Assembly: GCA_002482645.1 (NCBI GenBank)
Contig: DLGJ01000002.1
Coordinates: forward strand, 1 to 64,000
Length of the DNA stretch: 64,000 bases
Origin: Hyphomicrobiaceae bacterium UBA7697
GTDB taxonomy: Bacteria > Pseudomonadota > Alphaproteobacteria > Rhizobiales > Methyloligellaceae
Reading direction: 5' to 3'
Shown: piece after piece, positions 36,424 through 45,264 of the stretch
How the letters are laid out: the number at the start of each line of letters is the position of its first letter
Position numbering within the stretch: position 1 is the stretch's first letter
The notes under the pieces: model-generated
Told to the model about the DNA's origin: nothing
What the model saw: the letters and a program-made list of their open reading frames with translations, nothing else
Databases searched by the model: none
Program-made: the position numbers and the translations under genes

Positions 36424-37028
36424 GTCTTGGTCTCCGCCATCGCTTTGCGGGCGCGATTCCAAATCGTGATCGCGGACAGCGCCAGCATCCCGGCGAGCAC
36501 CACCGCCGTCCACGAACCCGGCGCCAGCCCGAGACCGAGCAGCGCCGCGATCGATCCGAATGCGAAGGCACGATCGCTTTTGCCGAACGGTCCGTCATAG
36601 CGGCGCGAGGCGCCGATCGCGGGTCCGAGCACGCCTGCGAATTCCGCGATCACGCTAGAAACCACGACCAGGACAACGAGCGGCGCGCTCACGCCCGCGA
36701 TCAACGCGAAGGGCAGATAGAGCACGGCATCGGAAATGACGTCCGAGAGTTCGTTGAGAACGGCTCCCCGCACGGTCTTCTGCCCATGCTCCTTCGCCAT
36801 GAGTCCGTCGATGGCGTTGAGCGCCATGCGCACGAACAATGTGAGCGGCAGAAGAAGCAACGGCCATCGCGCCTCCGGCAGGAGCGCTATGGAGGCCCCT
36901 TGCACGAGACTCAGGGCAAGCGCCGCAAGGGTCACGGCGTTGGCGGTGACGCCGCCGCGCACGAACCGCCCGGCAATCGGGCGGAGCAGCGCCTGAAATC
37001 TTGGTTTGAGATCGTAAATCGTGGCCAC
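36420..37028 (-). CDS. CDP-alcohol phosphatidyltransferase family protein (YnbA-like)
   Basis: A 202-residue membrane protein. The family motif D-x2-DG-x2-AR-x8-G-x3-D-x3-D is present but altered: N71, D74, G75, A78, K79, G88, N92, D96, with an additional D100. Two of the four metal-binding Asp are thus Asn. The neighbouring ALNAIDGLMAKE and AVLNELSDVISDAVLYLPF segments closely resemble what I remember of E. coli YnbA, so the change looks like a subfamily trait and not decay. The alcohol acceptor is unknown. The GTG at 37028 has GGAAGG upstream. It is translationally coupled to the CdsA-like gene. Confidence 0.85.
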   Translation of the reverse strand: MATIYDLKPRFQALLRPIAGRFVRGGVTANAVTLAALALSLVQGASIALLPEARWPLLLLPLTLFVRMALNAIDGLMAKEHGQKTVRGAVLNELSDVISDAVLYLPFALIAGVSAPLVVLVVVSSVIAEFAGVLGPAIGASRRYDGPFGKSDRAFAFGSIAALLGLGLAPGSWTAVVLAGMLALSAITIWNRARKAMAETKT

Positions 37029-37051
37029 GAGGTCCGGATACCTTCCGCCTG

Positions 37052-38623
37052 TCAGCGAATCCAGTCGATCGCCGAATAGAGCAACGCGGCGAGTGCCGCC
37101 GCACACGGCACGGTGACCGCCCATGTGGCGACGATACCGATGAGGTGCGACCGGCGCACGAGCTTCCGCCGACGGAGTTCGTCTTGCGAAACCGGCGGAA
37201 GGACCGTCAGACGGCGCCCCTTCTTGGTCAGGATGTAGTAGCGCCGCCTCCGGCTGTATTTCGCGGCGTATTCGCGAAAGAACCCAATGCCGAAGACGGC
37301 CCCCACGACGGTCTGTGTCGTCGACACCGGCATTCCGAGTTCCGATGCGGCCAGGACGGTCGCCGCGGCGGCGAGCGCCACGCAAAATGCCCGCATTGGA
37401 TTCATGTTGGTGATCCGCTCGCCGACGACGCGGACGATCCGGGGACCGAACAGGAAAAGGCCGAGACTGATGCCGCTTGCGCCGAGCAGCATGACCCAGA
37501 ACGGCACCTCGGCGCTGTCGATCAGGGCATCCTGCCCCGCGTTTTCGAGAATTGCCGCAAGCGGGCCCACCGCGTTCGCGACATCGTTCGATCCGTGCGC
37601 GAAGGACAGCAGACAGGCGGCGAAAATCAGCGGGAAGCGAAATAGCTGCCGCACGTTCTGGTTCCGGTTTTCCATGCCTTCGGATCGCGTGCGCACCCAG
37701 GGCCTCGCCGCCAGATAGGCGAGCCCGAACACCAGGACGGCGGCGGTGGCGGTCGGCAGGACTCCAACCGTCCAAATATGGGCGAAGGCATTCACCGCGA
37801 TGAAGGCGGAAAACACCGCCGCCATCGACGCCACCAAAACCGGCACCCAGCGGCGCACGGCGGCAATCTTGTCCTCTTGGTAGATCAGAGAGTTCTCGAC
37901 GAAGGCGAGGAGACCGGCGGCGACGAGGCCGCCGGCGACGGGGGCCAACATCCAACTGGCGAAAACTTGCGCCACAACGCCCCAGTCGATCGCATCCGGA
38001 CCCAACCCGACGAGACCGGCCCCCAGAACGCCCCCCACGATTGCGTGGGTCGTCGAGATGGGAGCGCCGAGATAGGTCGCCAAGTGAACCCAAAGCGCCG
38101 AGGCCAAAAGGGCCGACATCATGACCCAGACGACGACGTTGGCATTCGGCAGCTGCGCGGGATCGATCAGACCCTCGGAGATCGTCTCGACGACACCGCC
38201 GCCCGCGATCAGGGCGCCGGCGCATTCGAACAGAGCCGCCAACGCCAATGCGCCCGTCATGGTCAAGGCGCGCGCGCCGACCGCGGGGCCCACATTGTTC
38301 GCAACGTCGTTGGCGCCGATCGCCAGCGCCATGTAGCCGCCGACGACCGCCGCCAAAATCATCAGCAGACCGCTTTGTCCGGCCTGCGCCTGGCTGGCGG
38401 CAAGCAGACCCGTCAGCACCAGGAACAGCAGCGCAGCGCCGAATGCGACCCTGCTCCGCGCCGCGGCACGCGTCGCCTCTTCCAGCCGTTCGATCTTGCG
38501 AAGGTCTTTGTCGAGCGGGGAGCGCGGCTCGAGCGCCGCCCGCCGCAAGGAAGCCACGGAGGCTTGCGGACTGGAAACGCGATCGGCGCTTCCGTTCCGC
38601 GCATCGCCGTTCCGCTTCGCCAT
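37052..38623 (-). CDS. pit: Inorganic phosphate transporter, PiT family
   Basis: Symporter for inorganic phosphate with cations, 523 residues and about ten membrane helices. The two inverted PHO-4 signatures are GANDVANNVGPAVGA in the first half and GSNDVANAVGPLAA in the second. A cytoplasmic N-terminal extension of about 60 residues is Arg/Lys-rich. It is the first gene of the minus-strand unit with the YnbA-like gene 23 bases downstream, so phosphate import and a phospholipid branch may share control. Confidence 0.95.
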   Translation of the reverse strand: MAKRNGDARNGSADRVSSPQASVASLRRAALEPRSPLDKDLRKIERLEEATRAAARSRVAFGAALLFLVLTGLLAASQAQAGQSGLLMILAAVVGGYMALAIGANDVANNVGPAVGARALTMTGALALAALFECAGALIAGGGVVETISEGLIDPAQLPNANVVVWVMMSALLASALWVHLATYLGAPISTTHAIVGGVLGAGLVGLGPDAIDWGVVAQVFASWMLAPVAGGLVAAGLLAFVENSLIYQEDKIAAVRRWVPVLVASMAAVFSAFIAVNAFAHIWTVGVLPTATAAVLVFGLAYLAARPWVRTRSEGMENRNQNVRQLFRFPLIFAACLLSFAHGSNDVANAVGPLAAILENAGQDALIDSAEVPFWVMLLGASGISLGLFLFGPRIVRVVGERITNMNPMRAFCVALAAAATVLAASELGMPVSTTQTVVGAVFGIGFFREYAAKYSRRRRYYILTKKGRRLTVLPPVSQDELRRRKLVRRSHLIGIVATWAVTVPCAAALAALLYSAIDWIR

Positions 38624-38734
38624 GCGGCCCTACCCCCCTCGATCGCCCAAAAGGTCAATGTGGACATTCGGGCGCGCGCCCTCAATGGCCCGGAGAATTT
38701 TCTCGCGGCCTCGCGCGGCGACCGAAATGGACTC

Positions 38735-39157
38735 TTATGCCGCCTTCAAGTGGAAGTGGCAGCGCAGCAGGTCCGCCAGTTCGGCATCGGCGACGAGTTC
38801 GGCCGCCTCTTCCGGCGAGGCCCAGCGAACTTTGCGCGCGTCTCGTTCGCGCCATTCCAGTTGATGCGTCTTGACGTAGAGAGGGTACACGTCGACGACG
38901 CATTTCGCCCACGAATAGAAATGCAGCCGCTTCGTGTAAGTGTAACTGCCGATGGGCCTCTTGCCGATCTTACCGTCGACGCCTGCCTCGTCGGCCGCTT
39001 CCTTGGCCGCCATCACATTGTCCGCCATACCCGGCTTTGGCCAGCCTCGCGGGATCGTCCAACGGCCGCGGCCGCGCGTGGTGACGAGAAACACCAAAGG
39101 CCCATCCGAAGTGTCGACGATCGGCAACGCCGCGATCTGTTTCAACGGTTCGCTCAT
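38735..39157 (-). CDS. NUDIX hydrolase, altered NUDIX box
   Basis: A 140-residue NUDIX protein resembling diphosphoinositol-polyphosphate-type members (RGRWTIPRGWPKPGM entry). The box reads G-x5-M-x7-K-E-A-x-D-E-x-G-V, so the first Glu is Met and the first Arg is Lys, while the central E-x3-E metal ligands remain as E and D-E. It may still act on a nucleoside or polyphosphate substrate. Its ATG overlaps the esterase stop (ATGA). Confidence 0.85.
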   Translation of the reverse strand: MSEPLKQIAALPIVDTSDGPLVFLVTTRGRGRWTIPRGWPKPGMADNVMAAKEAADEAGVDGKIGKRPIGSYTYTKRLHFYSWAKCVVDVYPLYVKTHQLEWRERDARKVRWASPEEAAELVADAELADLLRCHFHLKAA

Positions 39158-39840
39158 CCGTCCTCGTTCGACTGTGACGCGGCCAGCAACGCTTCTACTT
39201 TGGGCAGAATGTTTTGCACGATGACGGCGACCCCTTTGTCGTTGGGGTGAATCCCGTCTGCCTGCATCAACTCCGCGTTGAGCGCGGCCCCCTCCAAGAA
39301 GAAGGGATATAGGATCAACTTATAGCGCGCCGCAAGGTCGGGATAAATCGCGCCGAATGCGGACACGTAGTCTTTCCCCAAATTGCGGGGCGCTTCCATG
39401 CCTGCAAGCAGCACTGGCAGGCCCTTGGCCTGCACCTTCTCGATGATCGTGGACAGCGCCGCTTCCGTTGCCTCCGGCGGCAAGCCCTGCAACGCATCGT
39501 TGCCGCCGAGTTCGACGATGACCGCATCCGCTTCGTCCGGAAGCGCCCAGTCGAGTCGCCTCAGCGCGGCGGCGGCGGTGTCGCCCGAGACGCCCGCGTT
39601 CAGCACACGCACATTGTGCCCGCGCTTGCGCAAGGCGTCCTCGAGCTGCACCGGAAACGATTGGCGGTTAGGAAGGCCGTACCCGGCCGTCAAACTGTCC
39701 CCCAAAGCGACGAGGACGGTTTCGTCCTGCTCCGCCCGGGCGGCAATCGGCGTGGCGGCGAGCGAAAGCCCCGCGAGCGCCGCAACGGCCGTGAGTGCCG
39801 CGACAAGTCGCCCAGCGGGAACAATCCAGCGTTTCATCAT
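39154..39840 (-). CDS. tesA: SGNH arylesterase / lysophospholipase (TesA-like)
   Basis: A 228-residue exported GDSL/SGNH hydrolase. It has a Sec signal peptide (about residues 1-36, ending AARAE), block I ALGDSLTAGYGLP with the catalytic Ser, block II Gly, block III GGNDAL and block V DGIHP with Asp/His. It is divergent from an ABC transporter, the same partnership as tesA-ybbA-ybbP in other proteobacteria. Confidence 0.93.
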   Translation of the reverse strand: MMKRWIVPAGRLVAALTAVAALAGLSLAATPIAARAEQDETVLVALGDSLTAGYGLPNRQSFPVQLEDALRKRGHNVRVLNAGVSGDTAAAALRRLDWALPDEADAVIVELGGNDALQGLPPEATEAALSTIIEKVQAKGLPVLLAGMEAPRNLGKDYVSAFGAIYPDLAARYKLILYPFFLEGAALNAELMQADGIHPNDKGVAVIVQNILPKVEALLAASQSNEDG

Positions 39841-39963
39841 TTCGACCTGTTTGCCCTTACCCTATACCGCTACCGTTCGGAACCGGCCGAATCGGACTCA
39901 TGACCGTTCTGGCATAACCGGCCCCTTACGACCTAGGCGAACCCAATCCAGCGCAGGCAACCC

Positions 39964-40680
39964 TTGGACCAGACCCTGAAACATCGCCCTGCAATTCAGC
40001 TCGACGACGTGCATGTCACGTTGCCCTCACGCGCGGGCGCGGTGGCGATCCTGCGCGGGATCGATCTAGACGTCTCGTTGGGCGAGGCTGTGGCCGTGAT
40101 CGGCCCGAGCGGTTCGGGCAAGTCCACGCTCCTGATGGTGATCGCGGGGTTGGAACGCGCGACGTCGGGGCGCATCACGGTCGCCGGAACGGATCTCGGA
40201 ACGTGCGACGAGGACGGTTTGGCGGTCCTGCGCGCCTCCAAGATCGGCATCGTCTTTCAATCCTTCCATCTGGTCCCGACCATGACGGCCATCGAGAACG
40301 TGGCGCTCCCGCTGGAATTCTTGGGCCGCGACGATGCCATGGACATTGCGCGCGAGGCTCTCGACGATGTCGGGCTCTCCCATCGCGTGTCGCATTTTCC
40401 CGGACAGCTTTCCGGCGGCGAGCAACAGCGCGTGGCCATCGCCCGCGCACTTTCGACAAGACCCACGCTGATTCTCGCGGACGAGCCGACAGGGAACCTC
40501 GATCTCGCGACCGGCGCGCAGGTGATGGATCTGCTCTTTACGCTCAAGGAGCGAACCGGCGCCACCCTTCTGCTCATCACCCACGACAACGACTTGGCCA
40601 AACGTTGCGACCGGATCGTGAGCGTCGCGGACGGCCGTATCGTCGACGATGGCGTCGCCGCCCGCGTGGCCGCGCCGTGA
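39964..40680 (+). CDS. ybbA: ABC transporter ATPase, YbbA/LolD type
   Basis: A 238-residue ATPase of the MacB/LolD group. Walker A is GPSGSGKST, the signature LSGGEQQR, Walker B LILADEP, with the group-typical DEPTGNLD. The start is TTG at 39964; no in-frame ATG would keep the N-terminal strand. It is coupled (GTGA overlap) to the FtsX-type permease gene. It sits divergent from tesA, which together supports the YbbAP assignment; the exported substrate is unknown. Confidence 0.9.
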   Translation: MDQTLKHRPAIQLDDVHVTLPSRAGAVAILRGIDLDVSLGEAVAVIGPSGSGKSTLLMVIAGLERATSGRITVAGTDLGTCDEDGLAVLRASKIGIVFQSFHLVPTMTAIENVALPLEFLGRDDAMDIAREALDDVGLSHRVSHFPGQLSGGEQQRVAIARALSTRPTLILADEPTGNLDLATGAQVMDLLFTLKERTGATLLLITHDNDLAKRCDRIVSVADGRIVDDGVAARVAAP

Positions 40681-43253
40681 CAACCTCCTCGGCCATCGCG
40701 GAGGCGGCGCCCGCAACAAGCCGCTCCGGCCTTGCTCTCACAATTGCCTTGCGCGAACTGCGAACGGGCGCCGGCGGCCTCGTCGTCTTCGTGCTCTGCA
40801 TCGCCCTCGGCGTGGCGGCCGTTGCCGCGATCGGGTCGCTGGCGGCGGCGTTCAACAAGGCGCTCGCCAATCAGGGGCGGCTGCTGATCGGTGGCGACTT
40901 GTCGTTCGAGGTCGTCCATCGCCAGGCAACGGCCGAGGAGGAGGCCGCCCTTCACGCGCTGGGACAGGTTTCCGAGTCCGCGAGTTTCCGCGCCATGGCC
41001 CGGGTTTCCGATGGGAAGACCGCGCTTGTCGAAGTGAAAGCGGTGGACGCGCCCTACCCGCTCTATGGCAACGTGATCGAGATCGAGCCGGAAGGAGCGG
41101 CCACGGCTTGGCGGACCCCCGGCACGGTTCTCGTGCAGCCCATCCTGCTTGAGCGCTTGGGACTCAAGACTGGCGACACGCTCCAGATCGGCGATGCCAC
41201 GGTTGCGATTGGCGGGACGCTCGGTCAGCAGCCGGATCGTTTGGCCGACCGCCTGTCCTACGGACCGAAAGTCCTGATGTCCCGCGAAACGCTGGACAAG
41301 ACCGGCCTCGTGCAACCCGGCAGCCTCATCCGCTGGACCTATCGCGTGAAAATGCCGGGAGATAGCGGCACCAATCGCGACAATCTCGACACGACCCGCA
41401 AGGCGATGGAAGCCGCGTTTCCGCAGAGCGGATTTGCCATCCGCGATTGGACGGACCCGGCCCCCTCGCTCCGGCGCGACGCGGCGCGTTTCACGCAGTT
41501 CATCAACTTCGTCGGGCTGACGGCGCTGCTTCTCGGCGGCATCGGCGTCGGCAACGCCATTCAGAGCTATATGGCGAAGAAGCGCGACGTCATCGCCACC
41601 TTCAAATGCCTGGGCGCGACCAGCCGTCTCGTCCTCGACGTCTACATGATCCAGGCGCTGATGCTCGCCGTGGCGGGTATCGCGATCGGTCTCGTGCTCG
41701 GCGCGCTCGCGCCCGTGGCCATCGCCACCCTCTACGAGGACGCGCTGCCGATTGCGCTCGCCGTCGAGCCGCACCCGATCCCCTTGGTCGTGGCCGCACT
41801 CGCCGGGCTTCTCACCATGGTGCTGTTCGTGCTGTGGCCGTTGGGACGGGCAAGCCGTATCTCGCCCGCGCGCCTCATGCGCGCTGGGCTCACGGACGAG
41901 CGCGGACGCTCGGCCACGCCTTTCGCGCTCGGCTCGGCCGCGGCGGGACTTGCGCTCTTCGTCCTTGCGGTGGCGGCCAGCGAGGAGCGCCTTGTGACGG
42001 CCGCGATCTCCGTCGGCATTCTCGCCGCGTTCGGCCTTCTGCTCGGGTTCGGCGCGCTTGTGCAACGATTCGCGGCCCGGCATAGGCGCACGAACCCTCC
42101 GGCCTTCGCGCTGGCATGGGCAAGCATCGGCGCGCCGGGTTCGCTCGCCCGCGCCATCGCCGTCTCGCTCGGGCTGGGGCTCGGCCTCCTCATCGCCGTG
42201 GCGTTGATTCACAACTCCCTCCTGGCCGAGATCGAAAGCCATGTGGAAGTCGATGCGCCCGCTTACTACTTCCTCGACGTGGAGCCGGACGATCTCGCCG
42301 TCTTCGAAAAGACCGCGAAGGCCATCGAGCCAAAGGCGAAGATGGACAACGCGCCTATGCTCCGTGGGCGGATTGTCGAATTGAACGGCGTGCCCGTCGA
42401 CAAGGCCGAGGTTTCGCCCAATACGCGGTGGGTCATTTCGGGCGACCGTGGACTGACCTATACGGACAGCGTTCCCGGCGCCTCCAAGGTGGAGGTAGGA
42501 ACATGGTGGCCCAAGGGCTATGACGGTCCGCCGCTAGTCTCGTTCGACGGCGAACTCGCGGAGGGTCTCGGCCTCGAATTGGGCGACATGGTCACCGTCA
42601 ATATCCTCGGACGCAACGTCGAAGCCAAGATCGCCTCCATGCGCAAGATCGACTGGGAGTCGCTCGCCATCAATTTCGTCATGGTGTTTTCGCCGAACAC
42701 GCTGGAGGGCGCGCCGCACCGGCTCGTCACCACGCTCGAACTGCCGAAAGGCACGACCCCGGAGACGGAAGCAAAGATCGTTCAGGCCCTGGCGGAGCGC
42801 TTCCCGCTCGTGACGGCGATCAAGATCGGCGACATCGTCGATGCGGCGAAGGCGATGCTGACGAAGCTCATGGCGGCGATTAGCGCCACCGCGGGATTCA
42901 CGCTGCTGATCGGCGCGGCGGTCCTGGCGGGAGCCGTTTCGGCGGGACAGCAGCGCCGGACCTACCTCGCCGTTCTGTACAAGACCCTGGGCGCCACGCG
43001 GCGGCGGATCCTGTCGGGGGAACTGATCGAGTTCGGACTGCTTGGCGTGACCACGGCGTTGCTCGCCGTCGTCATCGCCACGATCACGGCCTGGGCCTTG
43101 TGTACCTTCGCCTTCGACATCGCCTTCGTGTTCGACCCTCTCGCGGCGCTGGGCACGATCGCGATCGCGCTACTCCTGGTGCTTACGGTGGGCGCCATCA
43201 CCACCTGGCGGGTTCTTTCGGTCAAGGCGGCGCCCTATCTACGGGCCGAGTAG
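40677..43253 (+). CDS. ybbP: FtsX-type ABC permease, YbbP-like
   Basis: A large 858-residue permease with two FtsX domains. The N-terminal helix (VVFVLCIALGVAAVAAIGSL) is followed by a periplasmic MacB_PCD-like domain and then three-helix FtsX domains around residues 275-400 and 720-850. The long hydrophobic helix block in between adds membrane passes. The GTG start overlaps the ATPase stop. The frame is open far upstream inside the ATPase gene, but that stretch is not in a plausible protein. Confidence 0.92.
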   Translation: MTTSSAIAEAAPATSRSGLALTIALRELRTGAGGLVVFVLCIALGVAAVAAIGSLAAAFNKALANQGRLLIGGDLSFEVVHRQATAEEEAALHALGQVSESASFRAMARVSDGKTALVEVKAVDAPYPLYGNVIEIEPEGAATAWRTPGTVLVQPILLERLGLKTGDTLQIGDATVAIGGTLGQQPDRLADRLSYGPKVLMSRETLDKTGLVQPGSLIRWTYRVKMPGDSGTNRDNLDTTRKAMEAAFPQSGFAIRDWTDPAPSLRRDAARFTQFINFVGLTALLLGGIGVGNAIQSYMAKKRDVIATFKCLGATSRLVLDVYMIQALMLAVAGIAIGLVLGALAPVAIATLYEDALPIALAVEPHPIPLVVAALAGLLTMVLFVLWPLGRASRISPARLMRAGLTDERGRSATPFALGSAAAGLALFVLAVAASEERLVTAAISVGILAAFGLLLGFGALVQRFAARHRRTNPPAFALAWASIGAPGSLARAIAVSLGLGLGLLIAVALIHNSLLAEIESHVEVDAPAYYFLDVEPDDLAVFEKTAKAIEPKAKMDNAPMLRGRIVELNGVPVDKAEVSPNTRWVISGDRGLTYTDSVPGASKVEVGTWWPKGYDGPPLVSFDGELAEGLGLELGDMVTVNILGRNVEAKIASMRKIDWESLAINFVMVFSPNTLEGAPHRLVTTLELPKGTTPETEAKIVQALAERFPLVTAIKIGDIVDAAKAMLTKLMAAISATAGFTLLIGAAVLAGAVSAGQQRRTYLAVLYKTLGATRRRILSGELIEFGLLGVTTALLAVVIATITAWALCTFAFDIAFVFDPLAALGTIAIALLLVLTVGAITTWRVLSVKAAPYLRAE

Positions 43254-43414
43254 AAAGGGCGATGCACAGCGCAAACGCCCTATTTCGATAGAGCTTTCCG
43301 ATAATTCGGACACGAACACTTCATCTTGCGGAAATAGCCTGAAACCACCATATTTTGGGCAAGTATGGCTGGTGCCATAGGCAACTCAACTAACTCTGCA
43401 AAGGACTCACATTA

Positions 43415-44170
43415 ATGGCGGAACTCGACAGACGTTATGGGCAAACCGTCGGACGCGCCGACGCGGCCGTCATCGACGAGGGCCTGCGCGCCTATATGAT
43501 CCGCGTCTACAATTACATGGCTTCCGGCGTGGCGATCACCGGCATCGTCGCCTACGCGATTTACGCCATGTCTGTGGTGACGGGCGCGGACGGCACGATC
43601 ACGGGCCTGACCTCGTTCGGCAACCTGATGTATGCCAGCGCTTTCAAATGGATCGTGATCTTCGCGCCGCTCGCGATGGTCTTCTTTCTCTCGCTCCGTA
43701 TCCAGAATATGAGCGTCGGCACGGCGCAAGGGCTGTTTTGGCTGTTTTCGGCGCTGATGGGCGCATCGATCTCGTCGATCTTCCTCGTCTATGCCGGCGA
43801 GAGCATCGCGCGGGTGTTCTTCATCACGGCCGCCGCCTTCGGCGCCCTGTCCCTGTGGGGCTACACCACGAAGAAGGATATCTCCGGCTGGGGCTCGTTC
43901 CTGTTCATGGGCCTGATCGGCATCATCCTGGCCTCGCTCGTGAACCTGTTCATCGGTTCCACGGCGTTGCAGTTTGCCGTATCGGTGATCGGCGTGCTCG
44001 TGTTCGCCGGGCTGACCGCCTACGACACGCAGCAGATCAAGGAGATGTACAGCGCGCAGGACGACGGCACCATTGCGGGCAAGAAGGCGGTGATGGGCGC
44101 CCTTCGGCTCTATCTCGACTTCATCAACCTGTTCATGATGCTGCTGCAGCTCTTCGGCGACCGCCGCTAG
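43415..44170 (+). CDS. yccA: Bax inhibitor-1 / YccA family membrane protein
   Basis: A 251-residue protein with seven hydrophobic segments of the BI-1-like family. The opening (DEGLRAYMIRVYNYMASGVAITGIVAYA) and the closing GLTAYDTQQIKEMYSAQDDG, with its conserved Asp residues, are characteristic. Family members affect FtsH proteolysis or calcium leak; the role here is unassigned. AAAGGA precedes the ATG. A strong terminator follows at 44198-44226. Confidence 0.94.
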   Translation: MAELDRRYGQTVGRADAAVIDEGLRAYMIRVYNYMASGVAITGIVAYAIYAMSVVTGADGTITGLTSFGNLMYASAFKWIVIFAPLAMVFFLSLRIQNMSVGTAQGLFWLFSALMGASISSIFLVYAGESIARVFFITAAAFGALSLWGYTTKKDISGWGSFLFMGLIGIILASLVNLFIGSTALQFAVSVIGVLVFAGLTAYDTQQIKEMYSAQDDGTIAGKKAVMGALRLYLDFINLFMMLLQLFGDRR

Positions 44171-44197
44171 CGGCAGAGCCGCATTCCGGTCGATCGA

Positions 44198-44226
44198 GGC
44201 CCCGGCGTTCGCGCCGGGGCCTTTTT
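44198..44226 (+). terminator. Rho-independent terminator after yccA
   Basis: Perfect 10-bp stem GGCCCCGGCG/CGCCGGGGCC with a TTCG tetraloop, followed by TTTTT. It lies 27 bases after the yccA stop. Confidence 0.92.
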
Positions 44227-44363
44227 CGTTCCTGGCGCCATTCGGTCCCGAGGCCTTTTTCCTTCCGAGCCCCTTTCTTCTTCCAAGCCGATGCACCGCC
44301 GAAATCTCGCGGCCGGAACCGCCGCACGGCTTGAAAATCGGCGGATCGTTGCCAGATTCGGAG

Positions 44364-44452
44364 TCGCGGCGGGTTATCCCTCCCCGCCGCGAGGTTCCCC
44401 CCGTAAGGAACCGGAGAAGCCCCGAGCCCCCCGTCTCCGGGGCTTCTTCTTT
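44364..44452 (+). ncRNA. Candidate small RNA with three hairpins and C-rich loops
   Basis: Three consecutive hairpins fill a non-coding gap. First, a perfect 10-bp stem at 44364-44373/44383-44392 (loop TTATCCCTC). Second, a 6-bp stem at 44393-44398/44407-44412 (loop CCCCGTAA). Third, a longer stem at 44413-44426/44435-44449 with loop CCCCCCGT and then TTTG as a modest terminator. TTGAAA (44331) and CAGATT (44353) with a 16-base spacer could be its promoter. Loops of C-rich anti-Shine-Dalgarno type occur in Hyphomicrobiales small RNAs such as the alpha-r14 group, but no family match is claimed. The rest of the 44171-44506 gap holds only the yccA terminator. Confidence 0.5.
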
Positions 44453-44506
44453 GTCTGCTCTGCACGAGGCGGCTCGCACGCGACTTGTGAGGGCCTCTTG
44501 GAAGCC

Positions 44507-44890
44507 CTACGCCTCGACCAGCCGCAATCCCTTGTCCAGGGCCCGCAGGACGCGCCTGAGATCGTGGCCACGCTTCAGGATCAGGCCCGTGGCCGCGACC
44601 ACGCTGTAGGCGCCCTGGCGGCGGGCCAATTTCGGGATTTTTTCGATACGGTAAAGCGGTATCTCCGAAGAACGCCGGAAAATCGAAAAGACGGCCTTCT
44701 CCTTCAGCATGTCGATGGCATAGTCGCGCCATTCGCCGCTTGCGACCTTCCGCCCGTAAACATTGAGAATTTGGCTGAGTTCCACGCGGTCGAACGCGAT
44801 GTCCTCGCGCCGCGCCACCCGCTCAGACCCGTGCTGTTCGCCGCCGGCCCCGCGGACCAGCGGCAAGACTATGGGCTCCGTTTCGCTCAA
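44507..44890 (-). CDS. DUF2794 family protein
   Basis: A 127-residue alphaproteobacterial protein with the DUF2794 core FDRVELSQILNVYGRKVASG and EWRDYAIDMLKEKAVFSIFRR, ending in a helix with LKRGHDLRRVLRALDKGLRLVE. Function is unknown; a cytosolic regulatory role is only a guess. A possible promoter on the minus strand has CTTGAC near 45024-45029. Candidate small RNAs lie on the plus strand on either side of the gene. Confidence 0.9.
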   Translation of the reverse strand: MSETEPIVLPLVRGAGGEQHGSERVARREDIAFDRVELSQILNVYGRKVASGEWRDYAIDMLKEKAVFSIFRRSSEIPLYRIEKIPKLARRQGAYSVVAATGLILKRGHDLRRVLRALDKGLRLVEA

Positions 44891-45071
44891 CGCGCGCCTC
44901 CTGTGACGGAAACGTCATGATGGCCGTGTCGCGGACCAAGATCAAGCAAGACGGCGTCCCGGCGCCGGCTTCGGTCCGGCTTGTAACAAAATGTAATATG
45001 AATCACAGTTCCGCCCCGTTTCAGTCAAGGGCGCGCCCCATAGATCACTAGAGTCTTTATCGTTGCCTTTC

Positions 45072-45197
45072 GGCCCGGTCCACAGCGGCACTCCGGAATC
45101 TCAGCCCCCCAGCCCCCCGGGGTCTTGCATTCGGACCGGGCCAATTTATTCGAAGGCGCTTTCAAAGGACCGGCTGTAGCCGGTCCTTTGTTTTTTT
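45072..45197 (+). ncRNA. Candidate small RNA with C-rich apical loop and strong terminator
   Basis: In the 374-base gap 44891-45264 a long-range 10-bp stem, GGCCCGGTCC (45072-45081) with GGACCGGGCC (45133-45142), encloses an inner stem ACTCCGG/CCGGGGT. The apical loop contains CCCCCCAGCCCC. A linker of about 20 bases leads to a perfect terminator at 45164-45197. This layout is typical of a trans-acting small RNA. The 5' end and promoter are not clear; transcription may begin upstream near 45050. It could instead be a leader or the 3' end of another transcript, but no gene precedes it on the plus strand. Confidence 0.55.
45164..45197 (+). terminator. Strong Rho-independent terminator
   Basis: Perfect 11-bp stem AAAGGACCGGC/GCCGGTCCTTT with TGTA loop, then G and seven T. 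It ends the candidate small RNA; no plus-strand protein gene lies upstream of it. Confidence 0.93.
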
Positions 45198-45264
45198 GAC
45201 CTCGATGTTTTTTGATCTCGATCGCCGGCGTTCGGCCGCGGCGAGGCAAGTCACGCGGGCCGAT

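Noticed and set aside
36420..38225. A single 601-codon protein covering the CDP-alcohol transferase and part of the PiT gene
   Set aside because: The N-terminal two thirds read the PiT gene out of frame; the real start is the GTG at 37028.
45025..45249. A 74-codon minus-strand frame
   Set aside because: It crosses the candidate small RNA and its terminator, and its low-complexity composition gives no protein signal.
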